Origin: DATFVJ01 sp963851085
GTDB taxonomy: Bacteria > Actinomycetota > Actinomycetes > Streptosporangiales > Streptosporangiaceae
NCBI GenBank assembly: GCA_963851085.1
Contig: CAWKNX010000005.1
Coordinates: 1 to 64,000, forward strand
DNA length: 64,000 bases
Direction of reading: 5' to 3'
Shown piece after piece: positions 20,361 through 26,751 of this stretch (positions within the stretch are counted from its first letter, which is position 1; each line of letters starts with the position of its first letter). The notes below the pieces were generated by a model. The model ran no database searches, was not told the DNA's origin, and saw only the letters and a program-made list of their open reading frames with translations. A program made the position numbers and the translations under genes.

Positions 20361-20824
20361 AGGTCTCGTGCACGGTCAACGGCGAGGCAACGGTCGCCGA
20401 CGACGTGAGGGACGACGAGAGCCTGCTCGAGATGCTGCGCGAACGGCTCGGCCTCACCGGCACCAAGAACGCCTGCGAGCAGGGTGAGTGCGGTTCGTGC
20501 TCGGTGTACCTGGACGGCACGCTGGTCTGCTCGTGCCTGGTGCTCGCCGGGCAGGCGCAGGGCCTCGATGTCGTCACCATCGAGGGCATCGGCGGCTCTG
20601 CCAGTGATGATGCCCTGCACCCGATCCAGCGGGCCTTCATCGACGCTGGGGCCGTGCAGTGCGGTTTCTGCACACCCGGCCTGATCATGGCCACGCACGA
20701 ACTGCTCCGCCGCGTGCCCGACCCGGCCGATGACGAGATCCGCGAGGCGCTCGCGGGCAACCTGTGCCGCTGCACCGGGTACCAGAAGATCCTCGACGCG
20801 GTCCACCTCGCCGCGAACAGCTAG
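20357..20824 (+). CDS. Xanthine dehydrogenase, 2Fe-2S subunit (CoxS-like)
   Basis: Small electron-transfer subunit of 155 residues with two [2Fe-2S] clusters. The plant-type ferredoxin cluster ligands are in CEQGECGSC, with a fourth Cys in LVCSC; the second cluster uses CGFCTPG and CRCTGY. It completes the molybdenum-FAD-FeS set started at 15684. ATG 20357 overlaps the FAD-subunit stop. It is the last gene of the plus-strand operon. Confidence 0.95.
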   Translation: MKVSCTVNGEATVADDVRDDESLLEMLRERLGLTGTKNACEQGECGSCSVYLDGTLVCSCLVLAGQAQGLDVVTIEGIGGSASDDALHPIQRAFIDAGAVQCGFCTPGLIMATHELLRRVPDPADDEIREALAGNLCRCTGYQKILDAVHLAANS

Positions 20825-20849
20825 CGGCCGGCTCCGCCGGAAGATCTAC

Positions 20850-20996
20850 CTACCGAACGGCTGCCGCGTGGTACCCGCAGACGCGCGTGGCGCCGGCTTC
20901 CGCGAGGGTTTCAACCTCGATGAACGTCCCGTCGAGTTCGGGCACCGCGACGAGCGTCGCCTGAATCGCCCGGCCGTGATCCTCCTCGGATCATGA
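20850..20996 (-). pseudogene. Remnant of a CYTH-domain (CyaB-like) gene
   Basis: On the minus strand about 48 codons read EEDHGRAIQATLVAVPELDG, then TFIEVETLAEA, and end at TAG (20850-20852). The string V-P-E-L-D-G-T-F-I-E-V-E matches the strand characteristic of CYTH proteins (class IV adenylate cyclase, thiamine triphosphatase). No start codon or upstream part exists: a repeated hairpin begins where the rest of the gene should be. It is best read as the 3' stump of a lost gene. The match is from memory of the motif only. Confidence 0.45.
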
Positions 20997-21045
20997 TCGC
21001 GGTAACTTTTTCGAAGCATGTGCGGCAAAGTTACCGCGATCATGA
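20991..21045. terminator. Repeated hairpin, copy A (bidirectional terminator candidate)
   Basis: Perfect 19-bp arms, TCATGATCGCGGTAACTTT at 20991-21009 and its complement at 21027-21045, around a 17-nt loop. The same arms occur at 42841/43100 and 49346-49394. All three lie between the 3' ends of convergent genes, here the xdh operon and carbamate kinase. The right arm is followed by AAAA and the left preceded by mixed sequence. The symmetry would let it act on both strands. Confidence 0.7.
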
Positions 21046-21130
21046 AAACCCCGGCGATGGCCGATCGCTGATGCTGTTACCCAGGCAATGGGGCCATCGC
21101 TGGGGTGACAGCAGCGGTCGGGGGGCCGCG

Positions 21131-22081
21131 TCAGTCCTTGATGATCCTCGTGCCTGTCTCGGCGTTCATGGCACGGTCGACGTTCTGCGGATCGGTGATG
21201 ATGCCTTCTGTGCCGCCGTGGTCCAGGAACTCGATCATCGCCTGGATCTTCGGCGCCATGCTGCCCTTGGCGAAGTGGGTACCCGTTGCCAGGTAGGCCT
21301 TCGCCTCCGAGAGTGTCATGCTGTCGACCCACCGCTGCTGCGGGGTGCCGAAATGCAGCGCAACTTTCTCCACCGCGGTCGTGATGAGCAGCAGATCGGC
21401 GCCGAGGTCGCTGGCGAGCAAGGAGGACGAGAGGTCCTTGTCGATCACGGCGGCCACCCCGGACAGGTCGCCTTCACCGCTGGCGACGACTGGGATGCCG
21501 CCGCCACCTGCGGTGATCACGACTGTGCCCGCGGTAAGCAGCCTGCGGATCGCGGGCAGTTCCACGATGCGCAGCGGCCGGGGTGAGGCGACGACGCGCC
21601 GGTAGCCGCGGTTGGCGTCCTCGACGAGGACCCAGCCGTCGTCCCTGCGCCGCCGCTCGGCCTGCTCGGCATCCATGAACGAGCCGATCGGCTTCGTCGG
21701 GTGCTGGAAGGCGGGGTCGTCCGCCGCGACCTCGGTCTGGCAGATCAACGTCACCGCGTCCCTGGCCACGCCGTAACGCCGGAACTCGTTGGTGAGGTTC
21801 TGCTGAAGCGCGTACCCGATCGCGCCCTGGGTGTCCGCGCCGCACACGTCGAGCGGCACCTCGTGCAGTTCGTGGGCGGCCAGTTCGGATCGGCGCAGCA
21901 CGAAGCCGACCTGCGGCCCGTTGCCGTGGGTGATCACCAGGTCCCAGCCGTCCTTGATCATTGTCACCATGTGGTGGCACGTCTCCGTCGCGGCGACGTA
22001 CTGGTCGCGGACCGTCTGGTGCATCTTGTCCTTGATCAGTGAGTTGCCGCCGATGGCGACCACCGCGGTCCGGCCTGGCAT
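21131..22081 (-). CDS. arcC: Carbamate kinase
   Basis: Transfers phosphate between carbamoyl phosphate and ADP, giving ATP, CO2 and ammonia in catabolic settings. The 316 residues match the family length. Landmarks: VVAIGGNSLI at the N-terminus, THGNGPQVG (about 50), a central AGGGGIPVV and VEKVALHFGTP near the end. Start ATG 22081, with AGGAAGG about 12 bases upstream. It is the last gene of the 13-gene minus-strand cluster and follows two carbamoyltransferases by 14 bp, so its likely job is to capture the carbamoyl phosphate they release (inference). Confidence 0.95.
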   Translation of the reverse strand: MPGRTAVVAIGGNSLIKDKMHQTVRDQYVAATETCHHMVTMIKDGWDLVITHGNGPQVGFVLRRSELAAHELHEVPLDVCGADTQGAIGYALQQNLTNEFRRYGVARDAVTLICQTEVAADDPAFQHPTKPIGSFMDAEQAERRRRDDGWVLVEDANRGYRRVVASPRPLRIVELPAIRRLLTAGTVVITAGGGGIPVVASGEGDLSGVAAVIDKDLSSSLLASDLGADLLLITTAVEKVALHFGTPQQRWVDSMTLSEAKAYLATGTHFAKGSMAPKIQAMIEFLDHGGTEGIITDPQNVDRAMNAETGTRIIKD

Positions 22082-22095
22082 CACATTCGCCTTCC

Positions 22096-23073
22096 TCAGC
22101 TCATGGTGAGCGCCATGACGGCCTTCTGGCCGTGCAGGCGGTTCTCTGCCTGGTCGTATACCGCAGATTGCGGCCCGTCGATCACCTCGTCGGTGACCTC
22201 GACGTTGCGGTCCGCTGGCAGCGGGTGCATGAAGATCGCGTCTTCGTGCGCGGCCGACATCCGCCGCTCGTCGGTGATCCACGACTCGTAGCTGCGGATC
22301 AGCCGCGACCCCTCGGCCTCGTCGGGCGTCGTCAGCAGCGCGCCCCAGCTCTTGGCGTAGACCACGTCGGTGTCGCGGAAACCCTCGTCGAAGTCGTGCA
22401 GGATCTCGAAGCCGACCCGCGCACGGCGGGCATTCTCCTTCGCCTGCTCGACGATCTCGGGCATCAGCTGGAACTCCGGCGGGTGCACCAGCCGGACGTT
22501 CATGCCGAACCGGGGGAGCAGCAGGGCCAGGCTCTGCGGCACGCTGATCGGCTTCTGGTAGCTGGTGGCATACGCCCAGCTGACCGTGGCCGTGCGGCCT
22601 CGCGGGTCACCGAACCGCTCGATGATCGTCATCAGGTCGGCAAGCGCCTGGTGCGGGTGGTAGATGTCGCACTGCATGTTGAGCACCGGAACCCTGCTGG
22701 CGTCCGCGACGTCCCGGATGTAGCGGTTGCCTGCCTCCCAGTCGATCATCCGGATGGCGATGCCGTCGTTGTACCGGCCGAGGATCTCACCGATCTCCTT
22801 GGCCGTGTCGCCGTGCGCGATCTGCGTCGTCCGGCTCTCGATGAACTGGGCATGGCCGCCAAGCTGGGCCATCCCGGCCTCGAACGAGGCCCGGGTCCGC
22901 GTGCTCGCGTAGAAGAACAGCATGGCGAGCACCTTGTCGCGCAGGTAGGGATGCGGCCTGCCGAGCGCGCGGTCCCGCTTCAGCTGGAACGCGACGTCGA
23001 GGATCGTGTCGATCTCGTCCTTGGTCCACTCCCGCAGGTCGATGAGGTCGCGGCCGCGCAGGTGGGTCTGCAT
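22096..23073 (-). CDS. Ornithine carbamoyltransferase-family protein, YgeW-like
   Basis: A carbamoyltransferase of 325 residues. The carbamoyl-phosphate motif STRTRASFEAGMAQLGGHA (about 57-75) and HPHQALADLMTI (about 139-150) are clear. The usual HCLPA amino-acid-site motif is replaced by HPLPADRNVEVTDEV, and a proline-containing loop (QKPISVPQS) resembles that of the knotted YgeW/acetylornithine carbamoyltransferase group. In E. coli ygeW sits with xdhD, ssnA and a carbamate kinase gene in the purine-linked region, as here. It probably works in the direction of phosphorolysis of a carbamoyl compound from purine breakdown. Substrate unknown; ordinary ArgF is less likely because no arginine genes are near. 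Confidence 0.8.
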   Translation of the reverse strand: MQTHLRGRDLIDLREWTKDEIDTILDVAFQLKRDRALGRPHPYLRDKVLAMLFFYASTRTRASFEAGMAQLGGHAQFIESRTTQIAHGDTAKEIGEILGRYNDGIAIRMIDWEAGNRYIRDVADASRVPVLNMQCDIYHPHQALADLMTIIERFGDPRGRTATVSWAYATSYQKPISVPQSLALLLPRFGMNVRLVHPPEFQLMPEIVEQAKENARRARVGFEILHDFDEGFRDTDVVYAKSWGALLTTPDEAEGSRLIRSYESWITDERRMSAAHEDAIFMHPLPADRNVEVTDEVIDGPQSAVYDQAENRLHGQKAVMALTMS

Positions 23074-23083
23074 GTCGGGCCGC

Positions 23084-24037
23084 CTACTCGATCGCGCCGA
23101 GGACGAGCGCGATCAGCGCCATCCGCACGACCACGCCGTTGTACGCCTCGAACCAGTACCGGGCGTGCCGGGTGCTGTCGACATCCGGGGGCAGCTCGTC
23201 CATCCGGGGCAGCGAGTGCAGGATGATGGCGTTGCTCTTCGCCTTGTCCCTGAGCAGCTGGCGTGTCACCCGGTAGGCCGCCGGTGTGACGCCCCGGTCG
23301 CCGGTCGCCTCGACGCGTGACTTCGTGTAGTCCGCCTGGACGACCGGCTCCATGTAGATGACGTCGGCCTCGGCGATGCACTTCTCCACGCTCTCGACCT
23401 CGCGGTACATGACGTTGCGCTCGTCGAGCTCTGCCTTGAACTCCTCCAGCAGCGACATCTGCGGCGGTGAGACGACAAACGCCTCCATGTCGAACTGGGA
23501 CATGGCGTAGAGGATCGAGTGCATCGTGCGCATCCGCATGTCGCCGACGCAGAGCACCTTCAGGCCGTCGAGCGTGCCCTTCGACTTCCAGATCGTGTAA
23601 AGGTCGGTCAGCACCTGGGTCGGGTGCTCCCCCCAGCCGTCACCGCAGTTGATGACGGGCACCGACGCCCAGCGGGCTGCCTCGTGCGGTGCGCCCTGCT
23701 GATAGTGGCGCATCGCGATCACGTCGCCGTAGTACTCCAGCATGTGGACGGTGTCCTTCATCGTCTCCTGGTAGAAGTCGCCGGCCCTGGTCATCTTGGC
23801 GTCGGAGAAGCCGAGCACGTGCCCGCCGAGGCGGTGCATGGCTGCCTCGGTCGCGAGCCTGGTGCGCGTGCTCGGCTGGTAGAACGCGGTGAGCAGGGTC
23901 TTGTCCTTCAGCAGGTCCCCGTTGCGCCGCTCCGCGGCGTGCGGGGCGAGCTGGTCGGCCACCTCGAAGATCTGGAAGTACTCGTCGCGCTCCATGTCCT
24001 TCAGCGACAGGATGTCCCTGCCGAGGAAGCTCCTCAT
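23084..24037 (-). CDS. Aspartate carbamoyltransferase-like protein (catabolic context)
   Basis: Second carbamoyltransferase in tandem, 317 residues, resembling PyrB: PSTRTRLATEAAMHRLGGHV, GDGWGEHPTQVLTDLYTI and LHSLPRMDELPPDVDSTRHA followed by RMALIALVLG. No other pyrimidine gene is near; its neighbours are YgeW-like, carbamate kinase and purine genes, so a role in a purine-derived carbamoyl compound is more likely than UMP synthesis. Start ATG 24037 is chosen over ATG 24109 because GAGGGG precedes it and the family N-terminus begins there. The gap to the next gene is 10 bp. The pair could form one mixed complex or act on successive ureido groups (inference). Confidence 0.82.
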   Translation of the reverse strand: MRSFLGRDILSLKDMERDEYFQIFEVADQLAPHAAERRNGDLLKDKTLLTAFYQPSTRTRLATEAAMHRLGGHVLGFSDAKMTRAGDFYQETMKDTVHMLEYYGDVIAMRHYQQGAPHEAARWASVPVINCGDGWGEHPTQVLTDLYTIWKSKGTLDGLKVLCVGDMRMRTMHSILYAMSQFDMEAFVVSPPQMSLLEEFKAELDERNVMYREVESVEKCIAEADVIYMEPVVQADYTKSRVEATGDRGVTPAAYRVTRQLLRDKAKSNAIILHSLPRMDELPPDVDSTRHARYWFEAYNGVVVRMALIALVLGAIE

Positions 24038-24092
24038 GTGTGCGTCCCCTCTGTCAGCCGCTCCGTCAGCTGTGCCGTACGGCCCCATGGAC

Positions 24093-24124
24093 GACGTAGC
24101 TGTTGCCATGGCAACAGCTACGTC
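24093..24124. promoter_or_regulatory. Perfect 32-bp palindrome within the minus-strand operon
   Basis: Half-site GACGTAGCTGTTGCCA is followed with no gap by its exact complement. It is clearly less GC-rich than its surroundings. It overlaps the stop codon of the LLM oxidoreductase gene and sits 56 bp before the carbamoyltransferase start. It could be a transcription terminator or attenuator that sets the ratio of upstream to downstream genes, or an operator for a dimeric regulator. The near-50% GC and lack of a loop favour an operator; this is not proven. Confidence 0.5.
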
Positions 24125-25137
24125 ACATCCATCGGCGCGAATGTGTCGATCATCAGCCGCACGTCGTCGCCGAGCGGATAGAGGATCGGGCAGGTCGCAC
24201 CGTTGCTGATGTACTCGTCAACCTTCGCCACGCACTCCGCGGGCGTGCCCGCCGCGGAGATCATCTGCACCGCCTCGTCGGGGACGAGGCGCATCGCCCT
24301 GTGGATCTCCGCTGGCCCGGCCGGCCAGGTGAGGATCTTGCCGATCTCCTCGATCAGCTGCGGATCCACGCCGCTGGCCTTCATGATGTGCGGCTGCTGG
24401 CCGAGGTACTGGGTGAGCAGTTCACGGGCGCGGTCCAGGGCGAGGTCGCGGTCCTCGTCGACCGAGCAGACGACGAGTTGCGGCCGGTCGATGTCGTCGA
24501 GCGACCGGCCTGCCCGTTCGGCACCGTCGGCGAGCGCCGCCATCGCGCGCTTGTTGTAGTCGGGGCCGACCATGTAGTTGAGGACGACGCCGTCACCGAT
24601 CTCTCCGGCGAGCTCCATCATCTGCATGCCGGTCGCGCCCACGTAGATCGGTACCTGCCGCGGTGACCTGTCGCCGTGGACGACGTCGATCTCCACGTCG
24701 TCCAGGTGCACGAACTCGCCGTGGTAGGTGACCCGCTCCATGGCGAGCAGCTTGCGGGTGGCCTCGACGATCTCCCGCATGGCAAGCAGCGGCCTGCGCC
24801 GGTCCACGCCGACCTTGCTGGCCAGTGGCTCCCACCAGGCCCCGAGACCGAGGATCGTGCGCCCGGGCGCCAGGTCGTCGAGCGTCGCGAAGGTGGCCGC
24901 GAGGAGGCCGACGTTGCGCGTCCAGATGGGAATCACGCCGGAGGCAACCTTGATCCGGCTGGTGACCGCCGCGTACGCGGCCATCGGTACCGTCGCCTCA
25001 CGCACCAGGCGGCTCTCCGCCTGCCAGACGGCTTCGAAGCCGCGCTGCTCGGCGTAGCGCGCGTACTCCATGCCGTCCCTGATCGGATGCTTGTCCTGCA
25101 GGTAGAGCGCCACCCTGCGGGTGGCTGGGACCGTCAT
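24118..25137 (-). CDS. LLM-class flavin/F420-dependent oxidoreductase
   Basis: TIM-barrel oxidoreductase of 339 residues in the luciferase-like/methylene-H4MPT-reductase superfamily, using FMN or F420. Typical blocks: YARYAEQRGFEAVWQAESR (about 25-43), ILGLGAWWEPLASKVGV and VPIYVGATGMQMMELAGEIGDGVVLN. Overlaps ssnA by 4 bp (ATGA), so it belongs to the purine operon. No reaction for such an enzyme in purine breakdown is known to me; it might reduce or oxidise a ring-opened intermediate, or an imidazolone. Whether F420 or FMN is used cannot be decided by eye. Confidence 0.85.
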   Translation of the reverse strand: MTVPATRRVALYLQDKHPIRDGMEYARYAEQRGFEAVWQAESRLVREATVPMAAYAAVTSRIKVASGVIPIWTRNVGLLAATFATLDDLAPGRTILGLGAWWEPLASKVGVDRRRPLLAMREIVEATRKLLAMERVTYHGEFVHLDDVEIDVVHGDRSPRQVPIYVGATGMQMMELAGEIGDGVVLNYMVGPDYNKRAMAALADGAERAGRSLDDIDRPQLVVCSVDEDRDLALDRARELLTQYLGQQPHIMKASGVDPQLIEEIGKILTWPAGPAEIHRAMRLVPDEAVQMISAAGTPAECVAKVDEYISNGATCPILYPLGDDVRLMIDTFAPMDVT

Positions 25138-26510
25138 CGCAGGCTCCCTCCCATCGGCTCGAACGAATGCGCCCCCGTGGCCTGCAGCCGCGTCCAGAGG
25201 TGCGCGGCACCTGCTGCCGTTTCCGCCGCGAGCTTGTCCTGGTCAACGCGGGTGGACCGCCGGTCGGCTATGACAAGCTCACCGGCGACGTACACGTCGC
25301 GGACCTGCCGCGACGACAAGCCGAACACCCAATGCCCGGCCAGGTTCGCCGCGTCCAGCGGTGTCGGTGCCGGATACTCCAGCACGGTCAGATCCGCCGG
25401 GGCACCCGGCGCCAGCGTGCCGAGCAGTGGCTCGCCGTAGCATCGGCCGGCGAACCACGCGCTCTCGGCGAGCCGCGCCAGCGGCCACGCAGGGCCCGTG
25501 TGCACATCACTTTCCCTGGTGCGGAAGAAACCGGCCTGCGACTCGGTGAACATGTCGCCGTCGATCCCGTCGGTGCCGAGCCCGGATCTCTGGCCGTCAC
25601 GCCCGAACGGTGAATGGCCGACGGCGTTGTTCATGTTGCTGCGGGGGTTGGTGACGACGTTCGCCCCGCTCGCTCTGATCACGGCGAGTTCGGCCGGGTC
25701 CACGTGCACGCAGTGCGCGAGCAGCGAGGCGCTGTTGATGACGCCGGCCGCGTTCAGGCGCTCGACCACCCGCATCCCGGATCTGGCGAGCGCGTCCCGC
25801 TCGTCGGCCGCGTCCTCCGCCACGTGGATATGGATGCCGACACCGGCGCCGGCTGCGCCGTCCGCTATCGCGGCGAGCGTGTCGTCGGACAGCGTGAAGG
25901 AGGCGTGGGCGCCCATCATCGCGCGCGCGAGCGGCCGCGCGGTGCGCGCGAACCGCAGGTTCTCCGCGATCCCCGCGGCGGCCCGCGCGGGCCCGTCCCT
26001 GTCGGTCACCTCGTAGCACAGGATGGAGCGCAGCCCGAGTTCCTCCAGCGCGGCGGCGATGATGTCGAGGCAGCCGTCGATGGCGTTCGGCGAAGCGTGG
26101 TGATCGACGACCGTGGTCGTTCCCGCGAGCAGCGCGTCGAGCCCGCCGCGCAGCGCGGACAGGCGGATGGCGGGCTCGTCGAGCGCGCGGTCGAGCCGCC
26201 ACCAGACACGCTGGAGAATCTGGAGGAAGTTCGCGGGCGATTCGAGCTCGTACGGCATGCCGCGGGCGAGCGCCGAATACAGGTGGTGGTGGGCGCAGAC
26301 GTTGCCAGGGACGATGAGCGTGCCCGAGCAGTCCCGTCGCACCGTCCCGTCCGGTGCGGTGCCCAGCGCCGTGGCTCCGACCGCGGCGATCCGGCCGCCC
26401 GCGATGACCAGGTCCGCGCGCACCAGTTCGGGCGGGTCGAGCGCGACGGCGACCGTACCGCCGACCAGCGCCACGGCGCCCGCAGGAGTCACGGCGCTCG
26501 CAGGAGTCAT
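25134..26510 (-). CDS. ssnA: SsnA-family aminohydrolase
   Basis: Amidohydrolase of the SsnA type, found in the E. coli xdhD-ygfM-ssnA-ygfK region and in selenium/purine clusters of anaerobes. Metal ligands: HHH in VCAHHHLYSALARGM, HIHVAEDAADE, LLAHCVHVDP and LGTDGIDGD. The block ESPANFLQILQRVWWRLDRA and TTTVVDHHASPNAIDG are typical of SsnA rather than of guanine deaminase. Start ATG 26510 is uncertain: no clear ribosome-binding site is seen, and GTG codons a few residues on (before ALVGGTVAVAL) would fit the family N-terminus better. It likely deaminates or opens a purine or imidazole intermediate. Confidence 0.85.
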   Translation of the reverse strand: MTPASAVTPAGAVALVGGTVAVALDPPELVRADLVIAGGRIAAVGATALGTAPDGTVRRDCSGTLIVPGNVCAHHHLYSALARGMPYELESPANFLQILQRVWWRLDRALDEPAIRLSALRGGLDALLAGTTTVVDHHASPNAIDGCLDIIAAALEELGLRSILCYEVTDRDGPARAAAGIAENLRFARTARPLARAMMGAHASFTLSDDTLAAIADGAAGAGVGIHIHVAEDAADERDALARSGMRVVERLNAAGVINSASLLAHCVHVDPAELAVIRASGANVVTNPRSNMNNAVGHSPFGRDGQRSGLGTDGIDGDMFTESQAGFFRTRESDVHTGPAWPLARLAESAWFAGRCYGEPLLGTLAPGAPADLTVLEYPAPTPLDAANLAGHWVFGLSSRQVRDVYVAGELVIADRRSTRVDQDKLAAETAAGAAHLWTRLQATGAHSFEPMGGSLR

Positions 26511-26543
26511 GGTGCCAGCCGGTGGCACGCCGCGGCAGCCGTC

Positions 26544-26686
26544 AGGGCTGCGTTGCCCCGGGGGGACGCCGTACTGATCTGGGGACGCCCCAGACCCCGA
26601 TGGCCCGGGATCCCCCCGCGCCAAAGGGGCGCCGGGTCCGCGGCAGGCGCTAGGGCTGCGTTGCCCCGGGGGGACGCCCCCCGGGG
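26544..26686. repeat. 27-bp direct repeat with GC hairpins between xdhD and ssnA
   Basis: AGGGCTGCGTTGCCCCGGGG and the seven bases after it occur at 26544-26570 and 26652-26678. The second copy forms a perfect 10-bp hairpin CCCCGGGGGG-ACG-CCCCCCGGGG (26664-26686). A 7-bp hairpin TCTGGGG-ACG-CCCCAGA lies between (26578-26594). An almost identical hairpin with a TTG loop follows hemQ (60146-60166). It may be a mobile palindromic unit or act as a processing/termination signal. Confidence 0.7.
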
Positions 26687-26751
26687 ATCCCCCGCCAGCC
26701 CACCGTGGCCGGCCCCGGCTGGATAAGAGCCGGCTGATTCAGGCATCATGC

